A stretch of DNA of 64,000 nt from Ceratodon purpureus (Eukaryota > Streptophyta > Bryopsida > Pseudoditrichales > Ditrichaceae): the NCBI GenBank assembly GCA_014871385.1, contig CM026426.1:85332947-85396946 (forward strand). The letters run 5' to 3'. Position numbers and translations under genes: made by a program. Below the pieces are notes generated by a model. The model was not told where the DNA came from and did no database searches. It saw only the letters and a list, made by a program, of their open reading frames with translations. Position 1 is the stretch's first letter. Each line of letters starts with the position of its first letter. Of the stretch, positions 23,051 to 34,127 are shown one piece after another.

Positions 23051-24717
23051 GCTGCCATGCGCAATCCCCCTATCGTAAAAAGTGTTGTTTTTGCACTACC
23101 AGCGCCAGGGATGTCGAGCCGCAGGAAAGGAAAGGCCGCAGCCTCCAGGGAGGCGGATCATGCCGAGAAGGGAGTGAAGAAGGACGACCACGAGATTGCT
23201 GACAGCAAGGAGGAGGAAGGAGTTGAGACGCCGTGGGACGATGCGTTTGATTTGGAGGCCTTACCCCCTGCACTCGTAGGTCAGCTCCACCACCTCGCCC
23301 CATTTCTACTGGGTAGGCAGACAGCCGAGTACAATGAAGACTTCTTCCACCTCACCTTGGGGCTCTCCAACGTGGGGTACAAGTTCTCTGACCTCAACAA
23401 CAACAAGCACTGCAAGAAGTCCTCCTTCATCGAGGCATGGCCGGACTTACTTGCAAGTCTACCGCAAGACTTATGGAGGTAACCCCGACAATGGCGCATT
23501 TGGGACTTTTTTCCTTCGAGCGTGCCACCTCTTCTTTGAGGAGGGCAAAGATATCAACTTCGCACAGAAGGCAAAGGTCGGGCAGAAGGCGTGTGAGAAG
23601 CAAGCCCTGCGAAATCCCCAGAAGCTGACACCCCCGGCCTTGAGGGAGCGGATCAAAGACATCATCAACTTCCTTGCTTGCCACATCCCCAGCAATGCTG
23701 GCAGCAAGGGCAAGGGCAAAGCGCCCATAGAACCGCAAGGAGGCCAGACAGTTGGAGCTTCGATCAGGTGACCCGCTTAGGCCAAGACAAGCTGTCTATT
23801 GCAAGGAGGGCAGCTGAGGAGGCCCAGGGTCACATTAACAGAATCTACAAGAAATTGGAGGAGATGGAAGCCGATGAGGAGAAACGGCATGGTGAAATTG
23901 CCGCGATGACAGCGGAGATCTCGGCCTTGGAATTGGCATCAGTATTCTTGCGACCGAAGAAAGTATTGGCTCGGTACCCATGGGAGTTTTAGGTGTTGCC
24001 AATAGCTATGAATGACCCATGCCCCTTCTACGAGCGTTACTTCGTTCACAGCTGCTGCGTACCTCTAACTTGCAACTGCTTGGCACATTCCCATTGTATG
24101 TTTGAGGCGGTTTCCTCCCAAGACGCCCGATGTCGTCGATGCGAGCGGGGTATGACTGGAGGGTGGCTTGGACAGTGGGGCTTCAACCTTGACTCTAAGG
24201 CCGCGGAGGAGTTACGCCTCACCGAGGAGATTCAACTTGCCGAGCCCGCTTCACCCTGTGCTGGAAGCAAGCGGCCCGCTGCCCCCTCTGTGGCAGCGCT
24301 TCAGTGGAAGAAGGCCAAGCATGTCACTGAAGACACTCCTGGTCCATCGACAGATCTCAACAAACGCCCCGCTCCTGCCAAGGGCGACCAAGGTTTGTTG
24401 CCCCTAAACCTACCTACCCATTGCTTGTTGGATGCCTCGTTGCTACATTCAAATGTAACTTCATTTCTAATTCTTGTCTGTTGGCAGCAAGTGCAGAGGA
24501 TGCTCACCCCGACTCAGACTCTCTAACATTCGATACCGTGGAGCCTATGCAAGTCTCTCCTCATGAGACCCAGGTAGATGATGCCGGAGATGGGAACCGT
24601 GACTCCTCCGCCACCACGCAAGGACCTGATGGAGGTGAGAAGAACGAGGACGACGCCAACATAGAGGGACTGTCCTGCCTTTTTGAGGCAATTGCCACAA
24701 ATGCAAACGTGGAGTAG
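23051..24717 (+). pseudogene. RING-like zinc-finger TE-associated protein
   Basis: After the acceptor at 23050 the frame opens at Met 23057 (MRNPPIVKSVVFALPAPG). It runs through a charged segment and a globular part (WDDAFDLEALPPALVGQ; HHLAPFLLG) to about 23440. A frame change then leads to QVYRKTYGGNPDNGAFG, a coiled coil (RRAAEEAQGHINRIYKKLEE) and, after TAG at 23990, a Cys/His cluster. The cluster comprises DPCPFY, SCC, LTCNCLAHSHCM and ARCRRC. Its C...CC...C-x-C-x2-H-x2-C...C-x2-C spacing resembles a RING or treble-clef zinc finger. A donor lies near 24392 (GACCAAG|GT). The acceptor TTGGCAG near 24487 leads to an acidic terminal exon (AEDAHPDSDSLTF) ending at TAG 24715. Function unknown; a DNA- or protein-binding role is an inference from the finger. 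Confidence 0.55.
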
Positions 24718-24756
24718 ATTCCCACTCGCACAATTTTCTAGGCCGGGTTAGGAGTT

Positions 24757-26262
24757 TGCTGGCAGCGACTTTAGGTCCGGACTTTTATCGGCCACCTTTC
24801 TCAAACTTTTCCGAAGTTGAAAACAACTTGCCTCTAAAGTGCCATGACTCTTTGAAAGAAATGGCATTCTTGTAATTCCTTGTTTTTTATTTTATCTTTT
24901 ATTCGCAACCACGGTGCAGTTTTTATTTGCAACCGCTTTTCTTCTTTATTGGAGACTGCCAACAGCAAGGGCTGCATCTTAGCCGCCAAGGAGTTTCGAG
25001 CACTTTATCTCTTGAAACCTGCGCTATTTGAGCGACATGGCCATCTTCAGAGTTCTTGCCTTTTTATTTCTTTTCTTATATGCAACAATGGTTCATTTTT
25101 TATTTGCAAGCTCTTTTTTTTTCTTTTTTTTCTTATTTCAGTTTTTGCAACCATAGTTCATTTTATATTTGCAACTGTTATAATTTTCCATATGCGACCT
25201 ACTTCATTTCTTATGTACAATTTTTTTCATTTTTATCTTATTCTATTATAATCAGTCATGGTTCATATTTTCTTTGCAACTTTTTTTATTTTTTTATTTG
25301 CATTGGCAGCAAGGGCTGCATTGTACCAGCCACTATGAGTTCAGAGCACCAAGTTCACGAAGCAGCTAGGCTCTACGAAAGAAATGACAGACTTTACATT
25401 CCTTCTTCTTAATTTTATATTTCATCAAGTGCAATACACCATTTTTTATTTGCAATCGCTTTGGTTTCTTATTTGCAACTGTTTTTATTTCTTATTTTGC
25501 GTTGGCAGCAGGATCCACCATCAATGGCGCCACCGCGACTTCAAAACAATTTTTCTCCTCAAACCCGGGCTCTTTGAAAGAAATGCCATTCCTTAGACTT
25601 CTTGTTTTTTATTTTATTTTCTATTTGCACCCCACGATTCATTTCTTAATTGCAACTGTTTTTTATTTCTGTTTCCGCTGGCAGCACAAAAATCGACAGT
25701 CCTTCAAATTTGCCGTATACAACATGTTCATAGAGGAAGTCCCACACAAAGTCCTGAATGGTAAGCGAAACCACTACCTGAACTTACTTACAACTTGGCC
25801 AAAAACCTAATGACATTCCACACACTGTAACTACTCATCCCGAAATCACTTATCCTACAGCTCCACAATCTTGATCCTTTGGGAACCGTGACCTCCGCAG
25901 CTGTGAGGTGTCATCTCTCATGACGCTGGCTGATCTGCACCCAAAAAATCCTGTCATTCTCGTTTGCTGGCAGCAAGGAGCTCTGATCAGCCAATTTCCA
26001 ACTCATCTAAACAACACGATGAATTTGCTACGACTCGTACCTTTTTCTCACTAACACCGTTGGCCTCTATCACAACCAGGTTGTAGTGCCCAGGTACGTC
26101 ATCTCCAAGTGCCATTGCAATTTCGTGCCGTAGGTGGGATACTGGAAAGCCCTCGCCAACTTCAAATGTTGGCAGCAGGTTCCCCCTAAACATACAAGAC
26201 ACTTCCACCATCACCTCCTCTGGTAGGTGATCCATCGCTTCCCACTTACTGTTGGCAGCCCC
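24757..26262. repeat. GGCAGCAAG motif and diverged tandem exon/intron-like units
   Basis: GCTGGCAGCAAGG or a close variant occurs near 24758, 24957, 25303, 25501, 25678, 25966, 26168 and 26251, with earlier copies at 23697 and 24481. Between 24838 and 25690 whole units recur: GGCAGCAAGGGCTGCA, about 80 bp of coding-like text, TTTGAAAGAAATGGCATTC, T-rich DNA with TTTATTTGCAACTG repeated, then the next GGCAG. Each GGCAG follows a pyrimidine tract and would serve as a splice acceptor. The units differ in length (about 350, 200 and 175 bp). Confidence 0.7.
25684..25760 (+). CDS. Exon-like fragment after a GGCAG acceptor
   Basis: After CGCTGGCAG the frame reads KNRQSFKFAVYNMFIEEV and ends at a GAATG|GTAAGC donor. 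It is short but well bounded by splice-like signals. Whether it belongs to the zinc-finger gene or is a duplicated exon fragment is undecided. Confidence 0.35.
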
Positions 26263-26398
26263 CCTATACCTTGTATACATGAACCTAGTGTATAATGTCT
26301 GTCTTCCCACATGATAGCGGAAGACAATGCTGGTCCTATTGGCAACGCACTTGATAACATCTTGGCCAATGTGGAACAGTGTAGGTGTGCGCCTACTC
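25987..26398 (-). CDS. Minus-strand exon of island C, unknown protein
   Basis: On the minus strand one frame reads LFHIGQDVIKCVANRTSIVF, then VGRQTLYTRFMYTRYRG, then VMVEVSCMFRGNLLPTFEVG and LRHEIAMALGDDVPGHYNL to about 26040. A GAAAAAG|GTACGA donor there suggests the coding exon stops before the terminal TAG region. The segment from VEVSCMFRG to the donor has the strand-strand-helix-strand look of a ubiquitin-like beta-grasp domain, but I could not confirm this. Two GGCAGC motifs lie inside or beside it (26168, 26251), so this exon shares the island C motif. Confidence 0.4.
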
Positions 26399-26440
26399 TC
26401 TTATTAGAAAGTGATAAATTTGTACGAATATTGGTCAAGG

Positions 26441-26900
26441 TAGAACGTTATTGAATTGATTAAGATTTATTTAATTTACATGCCAATCATACAAGGCATA
26501 CAATGTTTTAAATATTTGCTTCTCTTGAATAAATATAAAAATTTCAATCCTCTAAAAAATGTTAATAATTTGCCTACTTAGATTGTATGCTTGCACAAGT
26601 GTCTAGACCATTACAGAATGTCATATATTATTAATACAACAATGATGAACATTGATGTAAGAGGATTCATTTGAATCCATAAAATGAGGATTAAATTTTT
26701 GGAATTATATAAATGAGTATGAAAATTAATTTCCATTTAAGAAATTGAAAAATTCGTAAACATATTGGTTATGGTAGAACGTTATTAAATTGATTAAGAT
26801 TTAGTTAATTTCATGCCAATCATACAAGGCATACAATGTGAAAAATATTGTCTTCTGTTGAATAAAAATAAACATTTTTATCCTTTAAAAATTGTTTATA
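26441..26900 (+). repeat. Direct repeat pair, 334 bp apart
   Basis: TAGAACGTTATT-G/A-AATTGATTAAGATTTA begins at 26441 and at 26775. In both it continues into ATGCCAATCATACAAGGCAT and an AATAAA-rich stretch. The surrounding 26400-27060 is AT-rich and without genes. Confidence 0.8.
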
Positions 26901-27060
26901 ATTTGCCAACTTTGAAGTTTAAAATTGTGTATTTTTTCAAAACATTCAAAATTGCGTGCAATTTCTTTGGGATAGAATTTTATTTCATAGCAATCAATAC
27001 ACATATATTTATTTTTCTTTCACTAAAGAACAATTATTTTTGTAGTTCAAATTCATAGAA

Positions 27061-27688
27061 TTTAAATTCTAAAAAATTAAAACACTTAACCTGCGGGGAC
27101 GGGCTTTGAACCCCGCGGTGACTAGGTTGTACTAGAAGGCGGCGCGGTCTTTGGTCCCCGCGAGGGCGATGCCAAGCACCCCACCCCCGAGCTCGTCCTC
27201 AGAATCTCCACTGTTCCTCTTTCTCCTCTTTCTCTGTGTCTATGTGGCGCAAGTGAGTTTTGTGGCACGAATTAGTTTTCTCGTAGTTTGTGCTTGCTTA
27301 AGATTGCTTCCCGCGAGTTCAAGATGATTTAGGTGTTAGAATTTTTATGTCCACAGGGTTTAAGTTGGTTTAGTGTGATGTGTTTCTTTGGATGGGTTTG
27401 CGGTGTTTAGGGTTTTGGTTTTTTGTTTCGGTTTTGAGGTGCTTGTGCGCGGAAGAATTGTTTGAGGTGTTTTGTGTATAGTTTGTTGAAGGGTTGTACT
27501 TTGAGGGTTCCGCTTCCGATTGTTTGAAGTATTACAGAACGATTAGGGTTTGAGTTGTTTGGTTCGGACAAACTTCCGGTAATTTCCGTAGACTTAGAAG
27601 TTCGGAGTTCTGACTGCTTCCACAATCACGGAGTGAAGTGGACATCGCGGAGGTGTACCGAGCATTGGTTTCTTGACACGATTTCAAG
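27061..27688 (+). other. Probable leader exon of the island D gene
   Basis: GC content rises at 27090. The stretch ends with ATTTCAAG|GTAAGT, a strong donor at 27688/27689. No long frame is visible, so this is most likely 5' untranslated sequence of the ParB-like gene. The following 27689-28414 would be its intron, AT-rich and otherwise featureless. Confidence 0.45.
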
Positions 27689-28530
27689 GTAAGTCATCAT
27701 CTTATACCTCTTTTATCAATTCGCGTGCGTTTGTTTTTTTTCCCGAGCAGTTCAATCAATTTCCGAAGTTCAGTATTGTTTTTCCAAACTTGGTTTGAAA
27801 TAGGATTTTTTGATGTCACTTCTTATCATATATAGATTTGTGTCGTCGAGGATGATTTTTGGTCTTTGAAATGAATATGCATAGAATTTCTATAGGAGTT
27901 AAGTTTGCGGAATTGAATTGAACCTTTCAATGTTCTCTAATTCACAGTAATTGTTAGGATAGTACGAGTTTGGTTTTTCTTTTTTTATTCGGATTCTAGG
28001 TCGAATAGGTAGCATTCCAAGAAATTCTGAATATGTGTTACGACTATTTCAATTGGTATCAGTGTTGTATGTAGGAATTGATTCTGAATCTGTGTTACGA
28101 TTGTTTCCGCGTAAGTGTCATTGGTGTGTGAAGTAATTGATAGGTTTTATGGATGAGGTGACTACACTCAGATTTAGTTGGTGTTCTGGTTGAAGTTATG
28201 TATAATCACATATGCATTGGGTACAATTTGGCGCCAATGCTCACGTTCAGATGTTACAGTGTATGCTTATTAGATCCAATTAGCTTATAATAGGAACTAT
28301 ACATATGGAATCCAAGTACACATGTACTATTCACCCAAATTTTTCGGTACAACTCTTCAACATTTCTAAAATAGATTGCATGTTCTGATCCTCAACAACC
28401 ATTACTTTTTGCAGGAAGAACACAGTTGACAAGACATTTGATCCAGAAATTGAGAAAATCCGTCTAGAAATGGCAGAGAGGTATCAAACCGAATGCCAAT
28501 TTTATATAAATCTCCGTACACAACGTCATC

Positions 28531-28995
28531 AGTTTAGCTCGAGTCGAGCTAAACTGCAGCATTCAATTGAAAACTGTACAAAAACTGAATAAAAATATCA
28601 ATTTCTACCCATTTAAATTGGATGAATTTTGTTATACCACCCCACAGTTTAGCTGGACTCGAGCTGAACTACAAAGCTCCTTACAGTTTAGCTCGACTCG
28701 AGCTAAACTGGAGGTGCAACTCCCCTTCAATCCCAGGGAGAGTAACCTACAGTTTAGCTCGACTCAAGCTAAACTGTGAGTGTTTCCTTTAGGACGCCTC
28801 AACAGTTTAGCTTGACTCGAGCTAAACTGCTATAGGCTCCTCGTGCAAGCTGTGCAATTTAGCTCGACTCGAGCTAAACTGCACGTCTCGCACCAGTGGC
28901 CCATAGCAGTTTAGCTCGAGTCAAGCTAAACTACTCGGACGTTGAGTTTCAGATTTCATGAATGAACCACCATTTACCTCGACTCGAACTAAATA
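28531..28995. repeat. Palindrome array, type A (first of island D)
   Basis: Eight 25-bp palindromes lie in one intron. Their arms are AGTTTAGCTCGA and its complement around a single central C or G, with centres near 28543, 28658, 28697, 28763, 28816, 28868, 28920 and 28983. Most are perfect or carry one or two changes; the last is more diverged. Centre spacing is 39-66 bp apart from one 115-bp gap. Each palindrome contains AGCT on both sides and TCGA elements at the centre. Confidence 0.95.
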
Positions 28996-30503
28996 GCTTC
29001 GAATTTGTCTAATTTGAAACGTTTGCTCCTTGCAGTGAGGAGAAAACTCGGATACTTGCAACGCTACAGCATTTCTTCAGGCCTGTTCCAAATTCAGATT
29101 CGGATGATGATGACGGGATGACTCAAGGACGTTTGAGGCGTGGACATTCAAAGACCCCTCGAAGGTGAAACTTTAGATTTTGCGATGGGTTGCACACACC
29201 CCATATCTGACCTTTGCTACCATTTACAAGGGTGAAGTCGAAGAATCCCAGGTCATCAACATGGAAACGAAGATCATTGAGTTTGACAATAAGGGGAAGG
29301 AGCTCATAAACATCTTGTGCTCATCTATGGGGAATAATCCATACCTCTTCACCAAAGTAGTGGACGTAGCAGAGAACCTCTTCGACCCGATTTCTTTAAT
29401 GGAAAGTCTATCGCCTTCTTGCTTCGATGAGATAGAGAAGACATTGAGGCAAGAGGTACTAGACAAGAAGTGGGCAGAAAAAGATGGACGTACTCTCCAG
29501 GCAAAGCCGCTAGCTTGGAAACTAAGAGATGTCGTCCGCAGCCTTACGCTTGCCGCAACAGAGGCAAAGGCTAGGCTAACCCAGGGCAAATCTCCAATGG
29601 ACGTGTCTAGAGTGACAGCAACCGGGAGCCAAATGGGAAGCCAACAGACCGGACGCAGTAGGGGCAGAGCATTGGTTACTTCGCAAAGCGGGGCCGCTTC
29701 TGCAACTCCCACACCCCTCTCACCAGCGAAGAGGAAAGGCCTTGAAAAGGAGACTGGCAAGCCAAAGCCCAAAAAGGACATGCTCTTATCTGTAGAGGAC
29801 CTAACAACTAATCTGACCTCAGTTCTCGTGGCACTTCCAAAGGAGAACAAGGTTGGAGAGGTCGTGGACTTCGATAGTGCCAATCAAATTTACCAGAGTT
29901 TCTTCGCTGATTGCCAGGAGGAGTTTGTCTTCAAAAAGGATGGGCAACCAAAGAAGATTAGTGTGGACGTGACGCGGTGCAAGCCCGCACCGGCCCATTG
30001 GACTATTCGTGCATATGAGAAGCGGGGCATGGAGGAGATGAAGAATTACTTGATCAACATGCCGGATAGGACATAGAAGCAAACCTTGTGTGTGATGCCA
30101 GACACGGAGCTCAGACCCCGAGAAGAAGGTGATCTAAGGGGCTGTATATTCTGGATCATCAACGGACAACACAGCGTTGCGGCGTCCAAATCACTCATCG
30201 AGGATAACGCCAGTGAGGAATTGGTGAGGGACTTCAGGAAGTGGGACACGTATATCGTTTGGACCCATGATTATGATAAGCTGCAAAAGATTTCAGCATT
30301 TTATAATCGAGTGAATCATCTGGCACCCTTTAAGCCAACTTGGGCGAGCAATATCATTGCCGCCAGGACAGTGTGGGTGAAGTATGGTAAGCCGCAACCA
30401 AAACATGCCGCCGCAGGTGCAACCGAGTCTAGGACTACAACGGCGAGAAGAAATCCAGCCTCGAAGACTTATGACGTAAGTTCTATGACTCATTAGCATG
30501 TGC

Positions 30504-30657
30504 AGTTTAGCTCAACTCGAGCTAAACTGCAATAGGTTTATCTCGACTCGAGCTAAACTGCTTGAAGTTTAGCTCAAGTCGAGCCAAATGTATATAATCT
30601 TGTTGTTTACAATGATCTGGTATATCTAATGCCCTTTAGCTCGAGTCGAGCTAAAGT
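30504..30657. repeat. Four type A palindromes in intron 30476-30684
   Basis: Centres are near 30516, 30547, 30578 and 30645. The first three are spaced exactly 31 bp apart. Individual arms carry one to three substitutions. Confidence 0.9.
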
Positions 30658-32090
30658 GTAATTTGCGTGAAAACATCATCTAAGGTATATCCTGTGTATA
30701 TGCAAAACTTTGTGGAAGCGATCAGGGAGCTCTTTGCAATGATCAATGTGGCCAAGCATCAAGCCCTGGTGTCGAAGAAGGGAGCGAGGAAAAATATCTC
30801 CTTTACAAACGAGCTGAAGATCATCGCATCCAGCGATAAAACCTAGGACTTGTGGAAGGAGGTGATCGCGTCTGCGGCATGTGGTGGACTCATAGACCTT
30901 GACATTGAACAAACTCACAAGAAATTTCATCAAAGTGCCAGGTTTGTTCCCGACAAGGATGGAACGCTTCCGAGGGAGTTCTTTAAATGGCTGGGGAACT
31001 TGTGAGAGGCGGATCACCAGAGGCTCTGTAAGCACATCCTGCATAAGTCTGGGCCAAGTCGGAAGTACACGTATCCGAAGGTTGTCATTAAGCAGAATAC
31101 GAATGTACTGGAGGACTACTACACGGTGAAGGAGTAGGTAGAGCGGAGAAAACGTAAGGCTGTAGCTCAGGCGGAACTGAACAAGATTTAGCCGACCCTA
31201 CAACTAATCAAGAGAGGCGTCCTTGATATTCAGGCGTGGAAGCAGTTCAAGAGGAATTACCATGTCTCCAAGGAGTCCAAGCACGTTTTGCTTGATTGGG
31301 GTATTCCGGACTCATTCTGGACTAGCTCCAGAGCTACACAGTATCGCAACACGTCCGCCAAAGATCTCTTTCTATATGCGGTTGAGTTCTTTAGAACCTT
31401 CCTTGAGCTGCGAGATGGGTTTCAGAGTCCATCAGCTCAGATGTGGTTTCTCCCATTCATTAGGGAGCCTCGACTTACCTTCGGATCTTGGCCCTCCAAT
31501 ATATGGAGGTTGTGGGGCAACGCCCTCTCCTTAGGAATCATCAACTTCCGATTCCTTCCAATCTACAAGACGAGGCAACACTTTGGAAAGCCCCTTCATC
31601 TCGCAGTTCTTCAATATATGGTTGAAGACTTTGGACAGCCCCACTTCAACGATGTTCGGCACTAGCTTCTGATTTGCGGGGACGATGAGGACTTTGCCCA
31701 CGTACTAACGTGGGTAGAGCGTAGCACCTTGAGTGGTCGCAAAAAAGTCAATTCTCAGTATTCCCCCGCCCCTAAGGAGCGACTCGGTGGACACCCCCCA
31801 AAGAGCAGAATCGCGATGGAACCTGCTCGACTCCTGTTTCTCATCGATACAGAATTACGTGAGAACGAAGTGTCGCCGCCAGAACCGAAGAGCGAGTACA
31901 GCACGCCGGGTCACCCACTGTACAAGGACAACAGGAAGTTCAAAGAAAGGAAGTACTCGACCTATCCATCGGAGTTGAGGATGGAGTTCTATATCTAGGT
32001 CCACGACACTTTCTGCAATCACGGAGAGGCGGTGTATCAGCTCTATGCTGGAACAAAGCCCCTACTGGCTGCCATGGTAAGTGTTTCCAC

Positions 32091-32186
32091 ACTTTAGCTC
32101 GAGTCGAGTTAAACCGTTCCTCAATTTTGATGCGTTGGACTGTGTATGTATACACTTCTACACTTTAGCTCGAGTTGACCTAAACC
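32091..32186. repeat. Two palindromes in intron 32077-32213, one hybrid
   Basis: The first (centre 32103) is type A. The second (centre 32174) has a type A left arm (CTTTAGCTCGA) and a right arm TTGACCTAAAC that matches the type B palindromes found after 35.6 kb. Confidence 0.8.
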
Positions 32187-33183
32187 TTGTTTGCCTTGCT
32201 ATCGGTTTCTCAGATGCTCTCAATCTCGGCTTTCGTCGTCGCGGATGATAGTGACTGAGGTAATATGAGCGATGCTCAGTCCCTTGGTTTGACTCTGGAC
32301 CCAATCGATTTTCATGTCGACGCATATTATGTCGATAAGGAACGTTTTCCGGAACTTGGTAAAGCCGTGCAAAACGGGAAAGGCAGAGCTCAGGAGCATG
32401 TTGACGATGTAGAAGTGGAGGAGGATGCCCCTACCAAAGAACAAACCCCCTCCTCGTGTACTGCAAACATCAGCTCTGAGGGCGATGATCCACCTTCATA
32501 TCCGCTGAGTTAGACAGCATCTCAAGCCGGAGTGGGAAGAAGACTCGATTTTCCTGAGGTGGACATTACGCGTACAGATGAAGGGAGACCGGGTTCATCA
32601 CTGGAGCTGGGATCAAGAAGTGGGAGAAAGTCTGGTGGTGGGCGAGGTACTGGGAAACAGGCACTCAAGAGAAGGAGGGTCGACCCACCAGCACGGCAAG
32701 CCTCTCCATTGGGGAGAGCCACTCCCGTTTCGGATATTCAAGTTCTTCTTGCAGAACTGTAGGCGTCCAAGGAAAGAGAGAAGTCCTTAATAGATAAGAT
32801 TGAGAAGCAGAACTTGGATATGAACAAGACCGTGCACGCGGCACTAGAGGGTGCTCTGAAAGGCATCGGGCATGGGGCATGTCGTTGTTTTCTCGAATGC
32901 GGGTTCAGTTCTACACAATGTCCAGCCAATAGATAGTGCCCTGCCTACTTTGCGAGTAATAGAGATTTTGGGCTCCCCAAGCGGTGGTGCGAATTTGCTA
33001 GAGTCGGATCTGAGTCTTGCATTAGTGCCGGAGCCAAGCCATCATTGCACCGACCAGGTCATGCGTGACCCTAGTCCGAGCCCACCCCTTCTCCCTTCAC
33101 AATCAAACTCAGGGAGATGCTCCGGAGACATCTTCAGATCCCTCCCAAACTTAGATTTTTTGAACTCGGAATTCTGTAGATGA

Positions 33184-34127
33184 GGTGTTAACACTAGAGT
33201 AGTTCACCGAAATGTGCATTTTTGTACCAAAGCGACTATAATTAATACAAATGGGCTATTTAACTCAACTCGAGCTAAACTATTCAACTTTTTTACAAAT
33301 CCTTTCTATGTCAGCTTCCTTGATGATTCTCTGATGATTCTATAGTTTACTTGCAATGCCCAGGTCAAAAATTACATGAGGAAGTGGACAATCTTCCGGT
33401 CATGGATGATGTTGTCATGGCCCAAATTGCGGATGTGCCTGTATGCACAAATATGGATTTAGATGTCACGGACAAATATGCTCTTACCTTATCACCGTGC
33501 GTAGAGCTCGGGGAGGGCACTACATGTGTACATTAGGTACCACATGCGTTCACGGGGTATTTTATAGGGTGGTATTTAGCTTAAAAAAAAGACTAAGTGA
33601 AATGCATTTTTGAGACCTTATCTTACTTGTAAAATGGCTAAATGGCTTATATTCTACCATTATTTTTTTCTAAACCCTAAACTTCCAATTAATTCATGTA
33701 ATCTTACATTTAAAAAAATTATAAATTTTACCTCAAAAGAATTAAAACCCCCATATCTTTGAACTCAGCTAGTTTCTAAGTTGATGCACAGTGCCCCCCC
33801 CCCCCCCCCCCCGAGGCGTAGAGGTCATTCCTGACAATCAACCCTAGGATTCGTTAAGGTCGATGGGTCCTGTGGACGATCGAGATGTCGTAGAAGAACA
33901 AGCCGAGGATGTACACGTATTTCATCCATCATTATATCTGGTTGCACTGTTTTCTTGGGTACTGACTTGCCCTGCGACTGTCCTCTTTGTATCATTCGTA
34001 TAACTCCGTCCTAGTATAATATAGTAATGTCCATTTGTCATCGGTATTTCCTCTCTAGGTGCGCGAAGCATCTGGATGTGACGTAAGTTCTAGTGAAGAA
34101 TTAAGTCCTGTTTCGACGCGACCTCAG
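33184..34127. other. Gene-poor interval with one palindrome, a short exon candidate and a C19 tract
   Basis: A degenerate type A palindrome is centred at 33269. An open stretch 33351-33536 (KLHEEVDNLPVMDDVVMAQ) follows a TTGCAATGCCCAG acceptor and could be an exon. Nineteen consecutive C lie at 33794-33812. The rest is AT-rich. Confidence 0.5.

Larger units (their letters stand above)
28415..33183 (+). pseudogene. ParB/Srx-like domain protein, possible C-terminal methyltransferase (island D)
   Basis: Splice-consistent exons are 28415-28480 (KNTVDKTFDPEIEKI), 29036-29164 (SEEKTRILATLQHFFRPV), about 29180-30475, 30685-32076 (464 codons) and 32214 onward. Exon 29180-30475 has a helical N-terminal part and a Ser/Lys-rich linker. 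It ends in a ParB/sulfiredoxin-like fold: ISVDVTRCKPAPAHWTIRAY, GMEEMKNYL, KQTLCVMP and WIINGQHSVAASKSLIED. The usual GxHR/GxxR motif is GQHS, so the Arg is absent. At the 32076/32214 junction HDTFCNHGEAVYQLYAGTKP, then LLAAM, FVVADDSD weakly resembles AdoMet-methyltransferase motif I. In-frame stops: TAG 30074, 30844, 31135, 31189, 31663, 31996, 32511, 32760 and TGA 31003, 32256. A frame change near 32870 leads into a Ser/Pro-rich tail. Introns 28481-29035, 30476-30684 and 32077-32213 hold the palindromes. Confidence 0.6.

Noticed and set aside
27085..27185. Possible tRNA gene (GGGCTTTGAACCCC resembles a B box)
   Set aside because: No D-arm, anticodon arm or acceptor pairing could be found around it.
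30685..32076. TAG reassigned to glutamine in this genome
   Set aside because: TAG also stands where Trp or Phe is expected (kinase DFG position). It is accompanied by TGA, TAA and frameshifts, and several genes appear to end normally at TAG. Decay by C-to-T change explains the pattern more simply.
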